Positions 1 through 8,662 of a stretch of DNA of 64,000 nucleotides are shown here, piece after piece. A program made the translations under genes and the position numbers. Every line of letters starts with the position of its first letter. Position 1 is the first letter of the stretch. The stretch lies in assembly GCF_000428845.1 (NCBI RefSeq), contig NZ_AUAS01000002.1:62001-126000 (forward strand), in the 5' to 3' direction. Under the pieces are notes generated by a model. It was not told the origin of the DNA. It made no database searches and saw nothing but the letters and a program-made list of their open reading frames with translations. This DNA comes from Dyadobacter alkalitolerans DSM 23607 (lineage in GTDB: Bacteria; Bacteroidota; Bacteroidia; Cytophagales; Spirosomataceae).

Positions 1-1
1 G

Positions 2-232
2 AGGCCGGCTGAGTCTATTCTTCTATCCGAGATTTATGATGCAATACGGCAAAATGATCTGCTCGGAAAAGGCATTAATGCGCCCAATCCTGAGTGCCAT
101 GTAGGTCGTCAAATCAATGTATATCTGGACGCACTTTACACCGAAGCAGAGCTCGCATTGCGGGCTAATTTGGCAAAGAAATCACTGGTAGATTTCTGCC
201 GAAATTTCGAGGCTGGAAAGTCGACAATTTAG
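2..232 (+). CDS. Rrf2 family transcriptional regulator (3' part only)
   Basis: An open frame enters from the left edge and ends at a TAG at 230-232, leaving about 76 C-terminal residues. The tail fits the end of Rrf2-type regulators: a segment like LLGKGINAPNPECHVG followed by a helix rich in Ala, Glu and Leu and an ending like LAKKSLVDFC. The NPEC cysteine is in the region where these proteins often carry a sensing cysteine. The helix-turn-helix lies outside the window. It is followed 71 bp later by an NAD(P)-binding protein, the same arrangement as the Bacillus ywnA/ywnB pair, so it probably controls that gene. The family assignment rests on the C-terminus alone. Confidence 0.7.
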   Translation, partial: RPAESILLSEIYDAIRQNDLLGKGINAPNPECHVGRQINVYLDALYTEAELALRANLAKKSLVDFCRNFEAGKSTI

Positions 233-303
233 TCATTAACCAATGCCCAAAATGGTTCTCCTTTTTTTTCAAAAACAACTAACATTTTAACCAAAACCCA
301 AGC

Positions 304-957
304 ATGAAAGTAGCATTAATTGGCGCAACCGGATTTGTAGGCGCCCCCCTTTTACAGGAATTGATTTCCCGCGGCCATGAAGTTGTCGCCATCGCCAGAA
401 ACATTGAAAAGATTCCAACCGAAAGCAACTTGATCGTCCCCAAACAGGCTGACGTGCTCGACACCGAGGCAGTATCGCAAGCCGTTGCGGGCGTTGACGC
501 CGTTATAAGCGCATACAATCCGGGCTGGACCAATCCCAACATTTACGCCGAATATCTCGAAGGAGCAGCTTCCATTCAGACCGGCGTGAAGCAGGCAGGC
601 GTAAAAAGATTTCTGGTAATTGGCGGCGCAGGAAGTCTGGAAGTAGCACCAGGAGTGCAATTGATCGACACACCTGATTTCCCGGAAGAATACAAAGCAG
701 GTGCCGGAGCAGCGCGCAAATACCAGGGTGAGATTAAATCGGAAAATAACCTTGATTGGACCTATCTGAGCCCTGCAATTGAAATGCATCCCGGCACCTC
801 GGGCAAAAGAACAGGCACATACAGGACTTCTTTAGACACACCGGTCTTCAATGAAAAAGGAAGAAGTATCATTTCGGTAGAAGATCTATCGGTTGCCATT
901 GTGGATGAGATCGAAACGCCGAAGCATATCAAGCAAAGGTTTACCGTCGCTTATTAG
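304..957 (+). CDS. NAD(P)-binding SDR-like oxidoreductase/epimerase (YwnB/NmrA-like)
   Basis: This 217-residue protein starts with a Rossmann dinucleotide-binding loop, GATGFVG (Gly7, Gly10, Gly13). It has the usual atypical-SDR layout: a second strand ending in an acidic/Ala-Arg region, VDAVISAYNPG around the fourth strand, and a C-terminal LSVAIVDEIE helix. The length matches single-domain NAD(P)H-binding proteins that reduce quinones or flavins or act as regulators. No signal peptide is seen, so it should be cytosolic. It follows an Rrf2 regulator and probably responds to redox or electrophile stress through it. The substrate cannot be told from sequence. Confidence 0.85.
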   Translation: MKVALIGATGFVGAPLLQELISRGHEVVAIARNIEKIPTESNLIVPKQADVLDTEAVSQAVAGVDAVISAYNPGWTNPNIYAEYLEGAASIQTGVKQAGVKRFLVIGGAGSLEVAPGVQLIDTPDFPEEYKAGAGAARKYQGEIKSENNLDWTYLSPAIEMHPGTSGKRTGTYRTSLDTPVFNEKGRSIISVEDLSVAIVDEIETPKHIKQRFTVAY

Positions 958-987
958 CTCATAATCTGACTAATAACGATTTATAAT

Positions 988-1050
988 GTATAGATAGCTT
1001 TAAATGTACCGTACTGACTTTATATAAACAACATTTAATGCTATCTATAC
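988..1050. repeat. 20-bp inverted repeat in a 434-bp AT-rich gap
   Basis: The arms are 988-1007 (GTATAGATAGCTTTAAATGT) and 1031-1050, complementary at 19 of 20 positions around a 23-nt spacer. No T-run follows, so it is not a classic terminator for the gene ending at 957. It could be a paired operator, a small palindromic element, or an RNA hairpin. The rest of 958-1391 is very AT-rich with no ORF I would support. Confidence 0.6.
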
Positions 1051-1391
1051 GTAGAATACAAAAAATAAACAAGCAAAGTATTAAACATAATCACCTTATA
1101 ATACATTATATTAGTATAAATCCAGATAATACTTTTTTATTTATACAATACATTACATACTTTCCAAAAGATTTAACCTAATAATACATTTATTTAAGCT
1201 ACCTTCCTAGATGTGTCTTAAAATTATCCAGTTGACCAACGCATAGACTTTACGAATAATCTCACCCATTCTCATGTAATAATGCGAACGAACAAGCATT
1301 GGTTTTGAAGAAAAGTTAGGGCACTTGGGCAAGAATATTAGTGGAAAATAAAGTTCTTTGTACCCCATTTGCTGACACCAACTTCGTTCCA

Positions 1392-2714
1392 ATGAAATAC
1401 CGCATTACCGGTTTACTATTTGTTATTGCCCTATTAAGCAACTCGCAGGCCTACTCACAACGGTTCTTGATGGACCTGGTGGACACGACCAACCAAATGG
1501 GAAAAGGAATGTTGTCCATTTACGAGCGTTACAATCGCGTGCGGATCAGCGGATACATTCAGCCGCAGTTTCAATACATCTCAAAAAAGGGTGCGGAAAC
1601 TTATGGCGGCGGCAACTTTTCGACGCAATCCAACAATAGATTTATGCTACGGCGGGGCCGGCTCCGGGTAGATTATGCGCACCTGAATAAAAAAAATGAA
1701 CCGACTTCGTACTTCGTTTTCCAGTTTGATGGTACGGAGCGCGGCGTGGCGATCCGGGATTTTTGGGGAAGATTTTATGAGAACAAATTCAAAATATTCG
1801 CGCTGACCACGGGCATGTTCGCCAGGCCTTTTGGTTATGAAGTGAACCTATCGTCTGCCACTCGGGAAGCGCCGGAGCGCGGAAGAATGTCCCAAATACT
1901 CATGCGGACGGAGCGGGACATCGGTGCGATGCTGACCGTGACGAGCCGCAATTCGGTGACCTGGCAGCAGAAACTCAAAATGGATGTAGGCGTGTTCAAT
2001 GGTCAGGGAATGTCGGGGCCGGTGGATTACGACAGCCATAAAGATGTCATCGGCCGGCTTAGCGTCAAACCTTCGAAGGTGAGCGGCTTGGGCGGCGCGA
2101 TTGTTTCCGGAGCAATTTCCGGCTATGCAGGTGGGATTACCAGTCAGTCTGCCATATTATATCGTACGAAGGCCAATGCTGGCGAATACGCGATGGTCCG
2201 CGACTCATCAGAAAGGAATCTTTATAAGGTTGCGCCGCGAAATTATGCCGGCGCCGATTTTCAGATCGCTTTCCCAAACAGAAAGGGCGAAACGGAGTTC
2301 CGGCTGGAATACATTCGCGGCGATCAGACGGCCACACTTGCCAGCAGCGAAACGCCCGGCGTTTATCCCGTAACGAACGGAATAAAAGACCCGCTTTATA
2401 CCCGGAATTTTGACGGCGCTTATTTTTACTTTTTACAGCATCTGGGCAGTCTCGAACATCAGTTTGTGATGAAATATGACTGGTATGATCCTAATAAGCG
2501 CGTTTCGGGCACCGAAATTACAGACGCCAGGGGGTTTAGCAAGTCTGATCTCCGCTATGATACGATTGGGATGGGCTACGTATATAGCGCCAACGAATCG
2601 CTTAAATTTACCTTCTATTGCGATTTTGTCCGAAATGAAAAATCTGCGTTAAGAGGTTTTGAAACGGATGTCTCAGATGATCTTTTCACCTGCCGGGTGC
2701 AGTATAATTTCTAG
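1392..2714 (+). CDS. Phosphate-selective porin O/P-type outer-membrane porin
   Basis: I take the ATG at 1392 as start because it opens directly onto a Sec signal peptide (MKYRITGLLFVIALLSNSQA, cleavage near residue 23). An upstream in-frame ATG at 1341 would put 17 non-signal residues ahead of it. The mature part has porin O/P-type features: YNRVRISGYIQPQFQY at the first strand, FMLRRGRLRVDY, alternating polar and aromatic strands, and a terminal Phe (VQYNF) typical of outer-membrane barrels. The product should be a 440-residue outer-membrane channel, perhaps for phosphate or other anions. Its stop overlaps the stop of the convergent next gene. Confidence 0.85.
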   Translation: MKYRITGLLFVIALLSNSQAYSQRFLMDLVDTTNQMGKGMLSIYERYNRVRISGYIQPQFQYISKKGAETYGGGNFSTQSNNRFMLRRGRLRVDYAHLNKKNEPTSYFVFQFDGTERGVAIRDFWGRFYENKFKIFALTTGMFARPFGYEVNLSSATREAPERGRMSQILMRTERDIGAMLTVTSRNSVTWQQKLKMDVGVFNGQGMSGPVDYDSHKDVIGRLSVKPSKVSGLGGAIVSGAISGYAGGITSQSAILYRTKANAGEYAMVRDSSERNLYKVAPRNYAGADFQIAFPNRKGETEFRLEYIRGDQTATLASSETPGVYPVTNGIKDPLYTRNFDGAYFYFLQHLGSLEHQFVMKYDWYDPNKRVSGTEITDARGFSKSDLRYDTIGMGYVYSANESLKFTFYCDFVRNEKSALRGFETDVSDDLFTCRVQYNF

Positions 2715-3166
2715 CTTCCAAAGCGCTCTGTAAGCACCTTCCGGCGATATTCGAAGATTTGATTGACTTCATTTCTTACAAAAAGCGCATTAACCCAATC
2801 TCCCAGGAAACCAAAAGGAACCTTGTAATTCAGGATATCTTCCATCATCACACCTCCGGGAATGGCTGTAAAACGGTGCTGATGGTGCCAGAATGCATAG
2901 GGCCCAAAACGCTGTTCGTCCACAAAGTACTGTTTATCAGCTACATGTGTTATTTCAGTACACCATTTTAAAGGAATACCAAGCACCGGCTTGACAATGT
3001 AACGAATGATCTGACCCGCATACATTTCGCCACCATGATGCCTTGAAGTTACTACAAAGCCCATTTTGGCCGGGGTTATCTCTTTCAAATTAGCCGGGTT
3101 AGAAAAAAACGACCAGGCTTCGTCGAGCGAAATGGGGAGATTTTGTTTGAAATATAATTCTTGCAC
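2711..3166 (-). CDS. SRPBCC family protein (ligand-binding START-like fold)
   Basis: This 151-residue protein begins YFKQNLPISLDEAWSFFSNP and continues NLKEITPAKMGF, the classic opening of SRPBCC/polyketide-cyclase-like proteins sometimes called cell-division inhibitors. WCTEITHV, a Phe-x-Asp-Glu-Gln segment and FWHHQHRF follow, as in that subfamily. The start is a GTG at 3166; the nearest ATG (3173) is out of frame. It converges on the porin and the two stop codons overlap. The ligand is unknown. A promoter-like TAGTTTTG lies just upstream. Confidence 0.8.
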   Translation of the reverse strand: MQELYFKQNLPISLDEAWSFFSNPANLKEITPAKMGFVVTSRHHGGEMYAGQIIRYIVKPVLGIPLKWCTEITHVADKQYFVDEQRFGPYAFWHHQHRFTAIPGGVMMEDILNYKVPFGFLGDWVNALFVRNEVNQIFEYRRKVLTERFGS

Positions 3167-3183
3167 GTGACATGTATTTTATA

Positions 3184-3191
3184 CAAAACTA
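3184..3191 (-). promoter_or_regulatory. Possible -7 element of the SRPBCC gene
   Basis: Read on the minus strand this is TAGTTTTG, an exact match to the Bacteroidota -7 consensus TAnnTTTG. It lies about 18 nt before the GTG start at 3166. The matching -33 TTTG is poor, so this is tentative. Confidence 0.35.
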
Positions 3192-3277
3192 CATACGCTA
3201 AAATACGCGTACCAGACCAAAAAGCGGATTGTTGGCATGATTTTCTCTGTGTTTTGGCATGACCTAATTCCGAAATT

Positions 3278-3724
3278 ATGAACAGACAACTGATCGCAAC
3301 TACATCCACATCCATCTATGCCAGCCCTTCGGCTGTTTGGAAAGCTTTAATAGATCCCGAGATTGTTAAACAATATATGTACGGCGCCGAAGTGTACTCC
3401 GACTGGCACGTTGGCAGCCCGATCGTTTACAGGGGCGTCTGGGACGGCACGCCTTATGAAGATAAAGGCACAATTCTGGAAATTATTCCCGAGCGCGTTT
3501 TAAGCTTCTCATATTGGAGCCCACTTTCCGGAACGGATGATTTTGAAGACAACTACGCGCACGTTACTTATCACATTTCAGAATACGACGATGAAACGAC
3601 GCTTACCATTACGCAGGACAATCTGGAAACAGAAGAAGCAGTGGTTGCGGCTGAGGGTAACTGGATGAAAGTAGTCGGAGAGATTAAACGAATCCTGGAA
3701 GGCGAACGGAACCACGTCCTTTAA
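3278..3724 (+). CDS. AHSA1/SRPBCC domain protein
   Basis: This 148-residue cytosolic protein has the AHSA1 signature: an opening strand with TSTSIYASPSAVWKALIDPE, a WHVGSPIVYRGVWDG segment, a KGTILEIIPERVLSFSYWSP segment, and a C-terminal amphipathic helix beginning NWMKVVGEIKRIL. Bacterial members bind small hydrophobic ligands or act with partner regulators. Nothing here indicates Hsp90 binding. It is transcribed away from another SRPBCC gene with a 111-bp gap. The two belong to different subfamilies and do not look like a recent duplication. Confidence 0.85.
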   Translation: MNRQLIATTSTSIYASPSAVWKALIDPEIVKQYMYGAEVYSDWHVGSPIVYRGVWDGTPYEDKGTILEIIPERVLSFSYWSPLSGTDDFEDNYAHVTYHISEYDDETTLTITQDNLETEEAVVAAEGNWMKVVGEIKRILEGERNHVL

Positions 3725-3736
3725 AGCGTTAGTAAA

Positions 3737-3771
3737 AGGCCAATCCGGCTTAATCCAAACCGGATTGGCTT
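3737..3771. terminator. Convergent hairpin between AHSA1 gene and tex
   Basis: The arms GCCAATCCGG (3739-3748) and CCGGATTGGC (3760-3769) pair perfectly around an 11-nt loop, with one more A-T pair and one wobble outside. It sits 12 bp after the AHSA1 stop and 8 bp before the tex stop, so it could end transcripts from both sides. Confidence 0.7.
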
Positions 3772-3778
3772 AGCATTT

Positions 3779-5896
3779 CTATAACTTCATGCTGAGTGCA
3801 ATGCGCTTTCTTGCTAAATCCACCTCAGTTACCTTCACACTCACGGTCTGCTGCAACTTCACCACTTCGTTAGGATCTTTTATAAATTTATCCGCCATCT
3901 GCGAGACGTGAACGAGCCCGTCCTGCTTCACACCAACATCAACAAATGCGCCGAACGCAGTAATGTTGGTAACAATGCCAGGCAAAACCATTCCTACTTT
4001 CAAATCTTCCGGCTTGCGGACCGAACTATCAAACTCGAATTTCTTCATGCCCTCGCGCGGATCGCGTGATGGTTTTTCCAGTTCCAGCAGAATGTCTTTT
4101 AATGTTGGCAGCCCTACTGAATCCGAAATATATTTTTCAGGTTTGATCTGCTTCCTTAACTCAGGCTTTTGCATAAGATCCTTCACATTGGCGCCCACAT
4201 CCTTGGCCATTTGGCCCACAACATCATAACGTTCCGGATGTACCGCACTATTATCCAATGGATTAGCACCATTCTCGATCCTTAAAAAACCGGCAGCCTG
4301 CTCAAATGCTTTTGCTCCGAGGCGCGGCACTTTCAATAATTGCTGCCTAGATTTGAAGTCACCGTTTTTAGCCCTAAAATCCACGATATTCTGCGCCAGG
4401 GACGTTCCCAAGCCGGAAACGTAGCGCAAAAGATGCTTACTTGCCGTGTTGAGATTTACGCCTACGGAATTTACGCAGCTTTCCACGACTGTATCCAAAG
4501 CATTTCGCAATGAATTCTGGTCTACATCATGCTGATATTGACCAACCCCGATCGATTTCGGGTCGATTTTAACCAACTCCGCCAGCGGGTCCATCAGTCG
4601 GCGGCCGATCGAGACTGAGCCACGAACGGTTACATCTTTGTCCGGAAATTCTTCGCGCGCCACATCCGATGCCGAATAAATGGAAGCACCCTGCTCGCTT
4701 ACCATAAACAAACCAATCTCGTCCGACTTGCCCGCATTCGCTAAAAGCTTGCGCACGAAATCCTCCGTTTCCCGCCCGGCCGTTCCATTGCCGACTGCAA
4801 TCGCCTCGACCTTCCATTTCTGGATCAGGTCCGAGAGTTTCCCGTTTGCTTCTGCGGGTTTGTCAAAAGGATAAATTACCTGGTCCGCAACCAGATTTCC
4901 CTGGCTATCCAGCACCACGGCTTTGCAGCCCGTGCGATAACCCGGATCAATCGCCAAAACGCTTTTTTGTCCCAGCGGTGACGCCAGCAACAATTGCCTC
5001 AGGTTTTCGGTAAACACTTGTATAGCAGCAATGTCCGCTTTCTCTTTTGAAAGATTGGCAAATTCGGTTTCGATGGATGGTTTCAAAAGTCGCTTGTAAC
5101 TATCCGAAATCGCTAGCTCCATTTGTGTCAGAACGGCTGGCGGGCCTTTGCGGAAAAGGCGGTTTAATGCTTCAATGGCCTGGTCCTCGTCCGGCGAGAT
5201 CGTCACATTCAAAATCCCTTCTTCTTCACCACGGCGGATTGCCAGCAACCTGTGCGAAGGAATGCGCGCCAATGGCTCGGAAAAATCGAAATAGTCGCGG
5301 TATTTAACGCCTTCTTCTTCTTTTTTCTTTTTAACCTTGGAAGTAATGATCCCACCGCGTTGGAAAAGATTACGAATGCGGGTCCGTGAATCCGGGTTTT
5401 CATTAATCCATTCCGCTATAATGTCCCTGGCGCCCTGCAAAGCATCATCCGCCGTCGGCACCTGATCATTCAGGAACGAAGCTGCCTTCCGCTCCGGATC
5501 CGACTCTTTGCCTGTGAAAATCAGCTGCGCAAGCGGTTCCAGACCGCGCTCGATGGCAATGCCCGCCCGTGTCTTTCTTTTTTGTTTGTAGGGTAGATAA
5601 ATGTCTTCCAGCTCGACCATTGTAAACACACCGGCCAGCTGCTTGCGAAGCTCCGGGGTTAGTTTACCCTGTTCCTCAATGCTTTTCAAAATGGCCTCAC
5701 GCCGTTTCTCCACTTCCAGCTGCTTTTGCCAGGCATCTTTAATCGCACCGATCTGCGCCTCGTCCAGCCCACCTGTAGCCTCTTTCCGGTAACGCGAAAT
5801 AAACGGCAACGTCGCCCCTTCCTCAAAAAGTTGAATGGTATTTTTAACCTGTTTCTCAGAAATGGACGTCTGCTGGGCTATATAGGGGAAATTCAT
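3779..5896 (-). CDS. tex: Tex family RNA-binding transcription accessory protein
   Basis: This 705-residue protein has the full Tex layout. An N-terminal helical region (FISRYRKEATGGLDEAQI) is followed by a YqgF-like RNase H fold with LAIDPGYRTGCKAV near residue 316, helix-hairpin-helix segments near 480-560 (NTASKHLLRYVSGLG, then LLKVPRLGAKAFEQAAGFLR), and a C-terminal S1 domain from about residue 632 (GIVTNITAFGAFVDVG). Tex proteins bind nucleic acid and influence transcription and stress tolerance. The start at 5896 gives the usual MNFPYIAQQT N-terminus. The gene stands alone between convergent and divergent neighbours. Confidence 0.95.
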   Translation of the reverse strand: MNFPYIAQQTSISEKQVKNTIQLFEEGATLPFISRYRKEATGGLDEAQIGAIKDAWQKQLEVEKRREAILKSIEEQGKLTPELRKQLAGVFTMVELEDIYLPYKQKRKTRAGIAIERGLEPLAQLIFTGKESDPERKAASFLNDQVPTADDALQGARDIIAEWINENPDSRTRIRNLFQRGGIITSKVKKKKEEEGVKYRDYFDFSEPLARIPSHRLLAIRRGEEEGILNVTISPDEDQAIEALNRLFRKGPPAVLTQMELAISDSYKRLLKPSIETEFANLSKEKADIAAIQVFTENLRQLLLASPLGQKSVLAIDPGYRTGCKAVVLDSQGNLVADQVIYPFDKPAEANGKLSDLIQKWKVEAIAVGNGTAGRETEDFVRKLLANAGKSDEIGLFMVSEQGASIYSASDVAREEFPDKDVTVRGSVSIGRRLMDPLAELVKIDPKSIGVGQYQHDVDQNSLRNALDTVVESCVNSVGVNLNTASKHLLRYVSGLGTSLAQNIVDFRAKNGDFKSRQQLLKVPRLGAKAFEQAAGFLRIENGANPLDNSAVHPERYDVVGQMAKDVGANVKDLMQKPELRKQIKPEKYISDSVGLPTLKDILLELEKPSRDPREGMKKFEFDSSVRKPEDLKVGMVLPGIVTNITAFGAFVDVGVKQDGLVHVSQMADKFIKDPNEVVKLQQTVSVKVTEVDLARKRIALSMKL

Positions 5897-5994
5897 TTGA
5901 TTGAAATACGCTTTTTGTGAAATCGATTCTCGAAAATTCTTTCCGCAAATAAAGCAGATATTCGTAGATTTAGTGACTTTAACTTTCCTACCCT

Positions 5995-6837
5995 ATGCCC
6001 GTTTTCATGAAATTCCTGCGCCGTAATGGTGCCAGTTCGCTGTTGCTGCTCCTTACATTAGCGCCATTTTTTTCCCAGGCACAATCTGATTTCAAAGTCA
6101 TCGCATTCTTCACTGGAAAAAACGATAAGGCGCATATCAGTTTTGTTGGTGAGGCTAATAAGCGTTTTCCTGAAATGGCGCGGGAGAATCATTTTATTTA
6201 TGACACAACCAGTAACTGGAATAATCTGAATACTGCCTTTCTGGCTGATTACCAGGTTGTTTTGTTTTTGGATACTCGGCCGGAGACGCCCGAACAGCGT
6301 GAAGCATTTCAAAAATATATGGAAACAGGAGGTGGCTGGTTGGGTTTTCACTTCTCGGCATTCGCGTTGACGCCATCGGCTTATCCACAGAACTGGGATT
6401 GGTATAACAACGAATTCCTTGGTTCCGGACAGTATAAAAGCAACACGTGGCAGCCTACTTCTGCTATTTTAAAAGTCGAGGAATCTAAGAGCCCGGTTAT
6501 AAATGGGCTGCCTGCAACATTCAAAGCATCGCCAAACGAATGGTATCGTTGGGAAAAAGACCTGAAAGCGAACCCGGACATTCAGATCCTGCTATCGATT
6601 GACCCAGCTAGCTTTCCGCTCGGAACCGGTCCTAAGCAGAACGAAATCTGGCATAGCGGCTATTATCCAGTGGTTTGGACTAACAAAAGATTCAAAATGG
6701 TGTATATGAATATGGGGCACAATGACATTGACTACGAGAGCAAAACAAACAAGGAGCTCTCGTTTACTTTTGACAATCCCATTCAGAACCAGTTGATACT
6801 GAACAGCATACTATGGCTGGGCAGAAGAAAGGGCTAG
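5995..6837 (+). CDS. ThuA-like domain protein, secreted
   Basis: The 280-residue product has a Sec signal peptide (cleavage near SQAQ, residue 30) and a ThuA-like, class I glutamine-amidotransferase-related domain. Visible landmarks are FKVIAFFTGKNDKAHISF, LADYQVVLFLDTRP, TGGGWLGFHFSAF, and the C-terminal YYPVVWTNKRFKMVYMNMGHNDID. The second ATG at 6007 is a possible alternative start. ThuA-type proteins occur with sugar metabolism in Bacteroidota, but the catalytic role of the secreted forms is not settled. It stands apart from the sugar loci further on. Confidence 0.85.
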   Translation: MPVFMKFLRRNGASSLLLLLTLAPFFSQAQSDFKVIAFFTGKNDKAHISFVGEANKRFPEMARENHFIYDTTSNWNNLNTAFLADYQVVLFLDTRPETPEQREAFQKYMETGGGWLGFHFSAFALTPSAYPQNWDWYNNEFLGSGQYKSNTWQPTSAILKVEESKSPVINGLPATFKASPNEWYRWEKDLKANPDIQILLSIDPASFPLGTGPKQNEIWHSGYYPVVWTNKRFKMVYMNMGHNDIDYESKTNKELSFTFDNPIQNQLILNSILWLGRRKG

Positions 6838-6860
6838 AAATTAACGCTAAGAAATTAAAA

Positions 6861-6911
6861 TAATTCCTGCAACAATGGTTAAGGTGAAAAACCCCATTCT
6901 TGCAGGAATTA
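6861..6911. terminator. 12-bp perfect hairpin between convergent genes
   Basis: TAATTCCTGCAA (6861-6872) and TTGCAGGAATTA (6900-6911) are exact complements around a 27-nt loop, in the gap between the ThuA-like gene and the small minus-strand gene. Adjacent A/T-rich sequence on both sides suits a bidirectional terminator. Confidence 0.6.
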
Positions 6912-6936
6912 AAAAGCTGGTAGAAAGAAGTGGATA

Positions 6937-7179
6937 TCAGGGATTTTCGGATTCGATCTCTCCTACTTCCCGCTCGTCCTCTTCCTCGGCAGGCTCGTCC
7001 GTATCAAACCTGTTGCCTGTGCTTACCTCTGGGGCATCAGCGCCTGGCACGTCCGGTGTTGTATTCATAGGGCCCATTTGACCTGGTTCACCGTAACTGG
7101 GCACCGGTTGCTGCCTGGGTTGCCTGTCGACCGTTTCATCGTCGAGCTTCTCTTCCCGCTTGTCTGTCTGGGATTTCAT
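6937..7179 (-). CDS. Small acidic disordered protein, hypothetical
   Basis: This 80-residue frame is rich in Glu, Asp, Pro and Gln, has no Cys and no hydrophobic core, and ends EEEDEREVGEIESENP. It should be intrinsically disordered and cytosolic. It lies 57 bp downstream of the RsmB-like gene on the same strand and may be cotranscribed with it. The overlapping plus-strand frame is Ser-rich and looks like its shadow. I do not recognise a family. Support is position, a clean ATG, and the non-random acidic composition. Confidence 0.55.
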   Translation of the reverse strand: MKSQTDKREEKLDDETVDRQPRQQPVPSYGEPGQMGPMNTTPDVPGADAPEVSTGNRFDTDEPAEEEDEREVGEIESENP

Positions 7180-7236
7180 AGTGATCAGTTTAATTTGCTT
7201 TGACTTTGCAAAAAACCGTGCCTTACCGCATGATGT

Positions 7237-8478
7237 TTATTTCTTTTGCATGAGGGCCATATAAAATCCATCCGTTCCGTCCTTCGCGACGGATGTGCGG
7301 TGCGCGGAGATAAACTTCCACTCCCGCTTATTGGCTTTCATAAACCGTTTCACCTGATCTTCGGATTCGGAGGAAAGCACGCTGCAAGTGGCGTAAACCA
7401 TTTTACCCCCAGGCTTCACCATTTGGCTGTAAGTGTTCAAGATATGCCACTGCACTTTTTTTATTTCTTCCAAAAATTGCGGTTTCAGCTTCCATTTCGA
7501 GTCGGGATTTCTCCTTAATACACCCAAACCGGAGCACGGAACGTCCAGTAAAAGCCTGTCTGCCGTTCCCCCAAGTGATTCAAAGATCTTATCGGAAGAG
7601 ATCATCATGGTTTGCAGATTTTGAACACCATTCCTACCCGCTCGTCTTTCGAGTTCGAGCAGCTTATGATGTTCAATGTCCATCGCAAGGATAGAACCTT
7701 CATTTTGCAGCAGCGACGCAATGTGCAACGTTTTCCCGCCGGCACCTGCGCAAGCATCAATAACGCTAAGGCCCGGATGAATGTCCAGATACGGCGCAAT
7801 TAATTGTGAACCAGTGTCCTGAACTTCAAAAAACCCTTGTTTAAATGCGTCGTGATTCAGTATGTTCTGGCGTTTCTTCAAAACAAGCGCGTCGGGAATG
7901 CCTGCAATTTCTGTCGCTGCGTCCTCGCCGAAAACTTCCTTGACGGCAGCAACATTGCTTTTTAGCGTATTCACCCGAATCACAACAGGCGCCTGCTGGT
8001 TCAGCGCAGCCAGTTCTGCATCCCAGTCGTCTCCCAGTTCCGCCTCGCCAATGGCATCGATCCAGTCAGGAACAGACTGCGCAATTTTCCGTACGGTGAG
8101 TCCTTCTTTATATCGCACTAATACATTTTCAGCATTAATATCCTCAAATTCGAGCCACTCGGGCAATTGGCCGTCGTCTTCTGTGTGAAGGTGAAGGGGT
8201 TTAATGATTTGCCATACGCCCACAATTTTCCAGAATTCCTCAGGTTCAGAAACCTTCTCAATATCCGCAGCAAATTTGACGAGACGCCACCAGCGCACGA
8301 TCTCGTAGGTGTTACCTGCGATAAAAGCACGGTCCCGGGCACCCCATTTCTTATTTGTTTTTAAAAGCTGCTCCACAACGCGGTCAGCCTGGCGGTTTTT
8401 AACAAATATGTGCTGCAATGCTTCAACCGTTGCAGCAACCAGTCCTTTATATAGTTTCAAAATATCTGGGTTAAACAA
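7237..8478 (-). CDS. RsmB/NOP-family rRNA cytosine-C5 methyltransferase
   Basis: The 413-residue protein has an N-terminal helical region with RDRAFIAGNTYEIVRWWRL, as in RsmB-type enzymes, then a SAM-binding Rossmann domain with DACAGAGGKTLHIA. The two catalytic cysteines are visible: Cys315 in DVPCSGLG and Cys365 in YATCSVLSSE. It most likely methylates a cytosine of 16S rRNA using SAM; the exact base is uncertain because RsmB and RsmF relatives look alike. The C-terminus FYMALMQKK is typical. A small acidic protein gene follows. Confidence 0.92.
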   Translation of the reverse strand: MFNPDILKLYKGLVAATVEALQHIFVKNRQADRVVEQLLKTNKKWGARDRAFIAGNTYEIVRWWRLVKFAADIEKVSEPEEFWKIVGVWQIIKPLHLHTEDDGQLPEWLEFEDINAENVLVRYKEGLTVRKIAQSVPDWIDAIGEAELGDDWDAELAALNQQAPVVIRVNTLKSNVAAVKEVFGEDAATEIAGIPDALVLKKRQNILNHDAFKQGFFEVQDTGSQLIAPYLDIHPGLSVIDACAGAGGKTLHIASLLQNEGSILAMDIEHHKLLELERRAGRNGVQNLQTMMISSDKIFESLGGTADRLLLDVPCSGLGVLRRNPDSKWKLKPQFLEEIKKVQWHILNTYSQMVKPGGKMVYATCSVLSSESEDQVKRFMKANKREWKFISAHRTSVAKDGTDGFYMALMQKK

Positions 8479-8662
8479 ATGCTCCTCTGAAGCGGTAAAA
8501 TTGGTAATGTCTTACGTACAAAACAATATTTGATTGCAAAGGCACGGTTTTCAAACCCTTCTGTTTTGAGATAGCTATATCATTACGCTGACAGTTATTG
8601 GGATTGCCGAAGCCTGGCCGGTCGCCTTGGACCAGCTGGAAGGACGACCACAAACCTGCTGA

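Noticed and set aside
6875..7081. Ser-rich plus-strand frame of 68 codons
   Set aside because: It is the antisense image of the acidic protein at 6937-7179 and overlaps a hairpin.
8479..8662. A 60-codon minus-strand frame between the kinase and RsmB-like genes
   Set aside because: It has no recognisable features; the stretch reads as a plain intergenic region with no clear promoter or hairpin.
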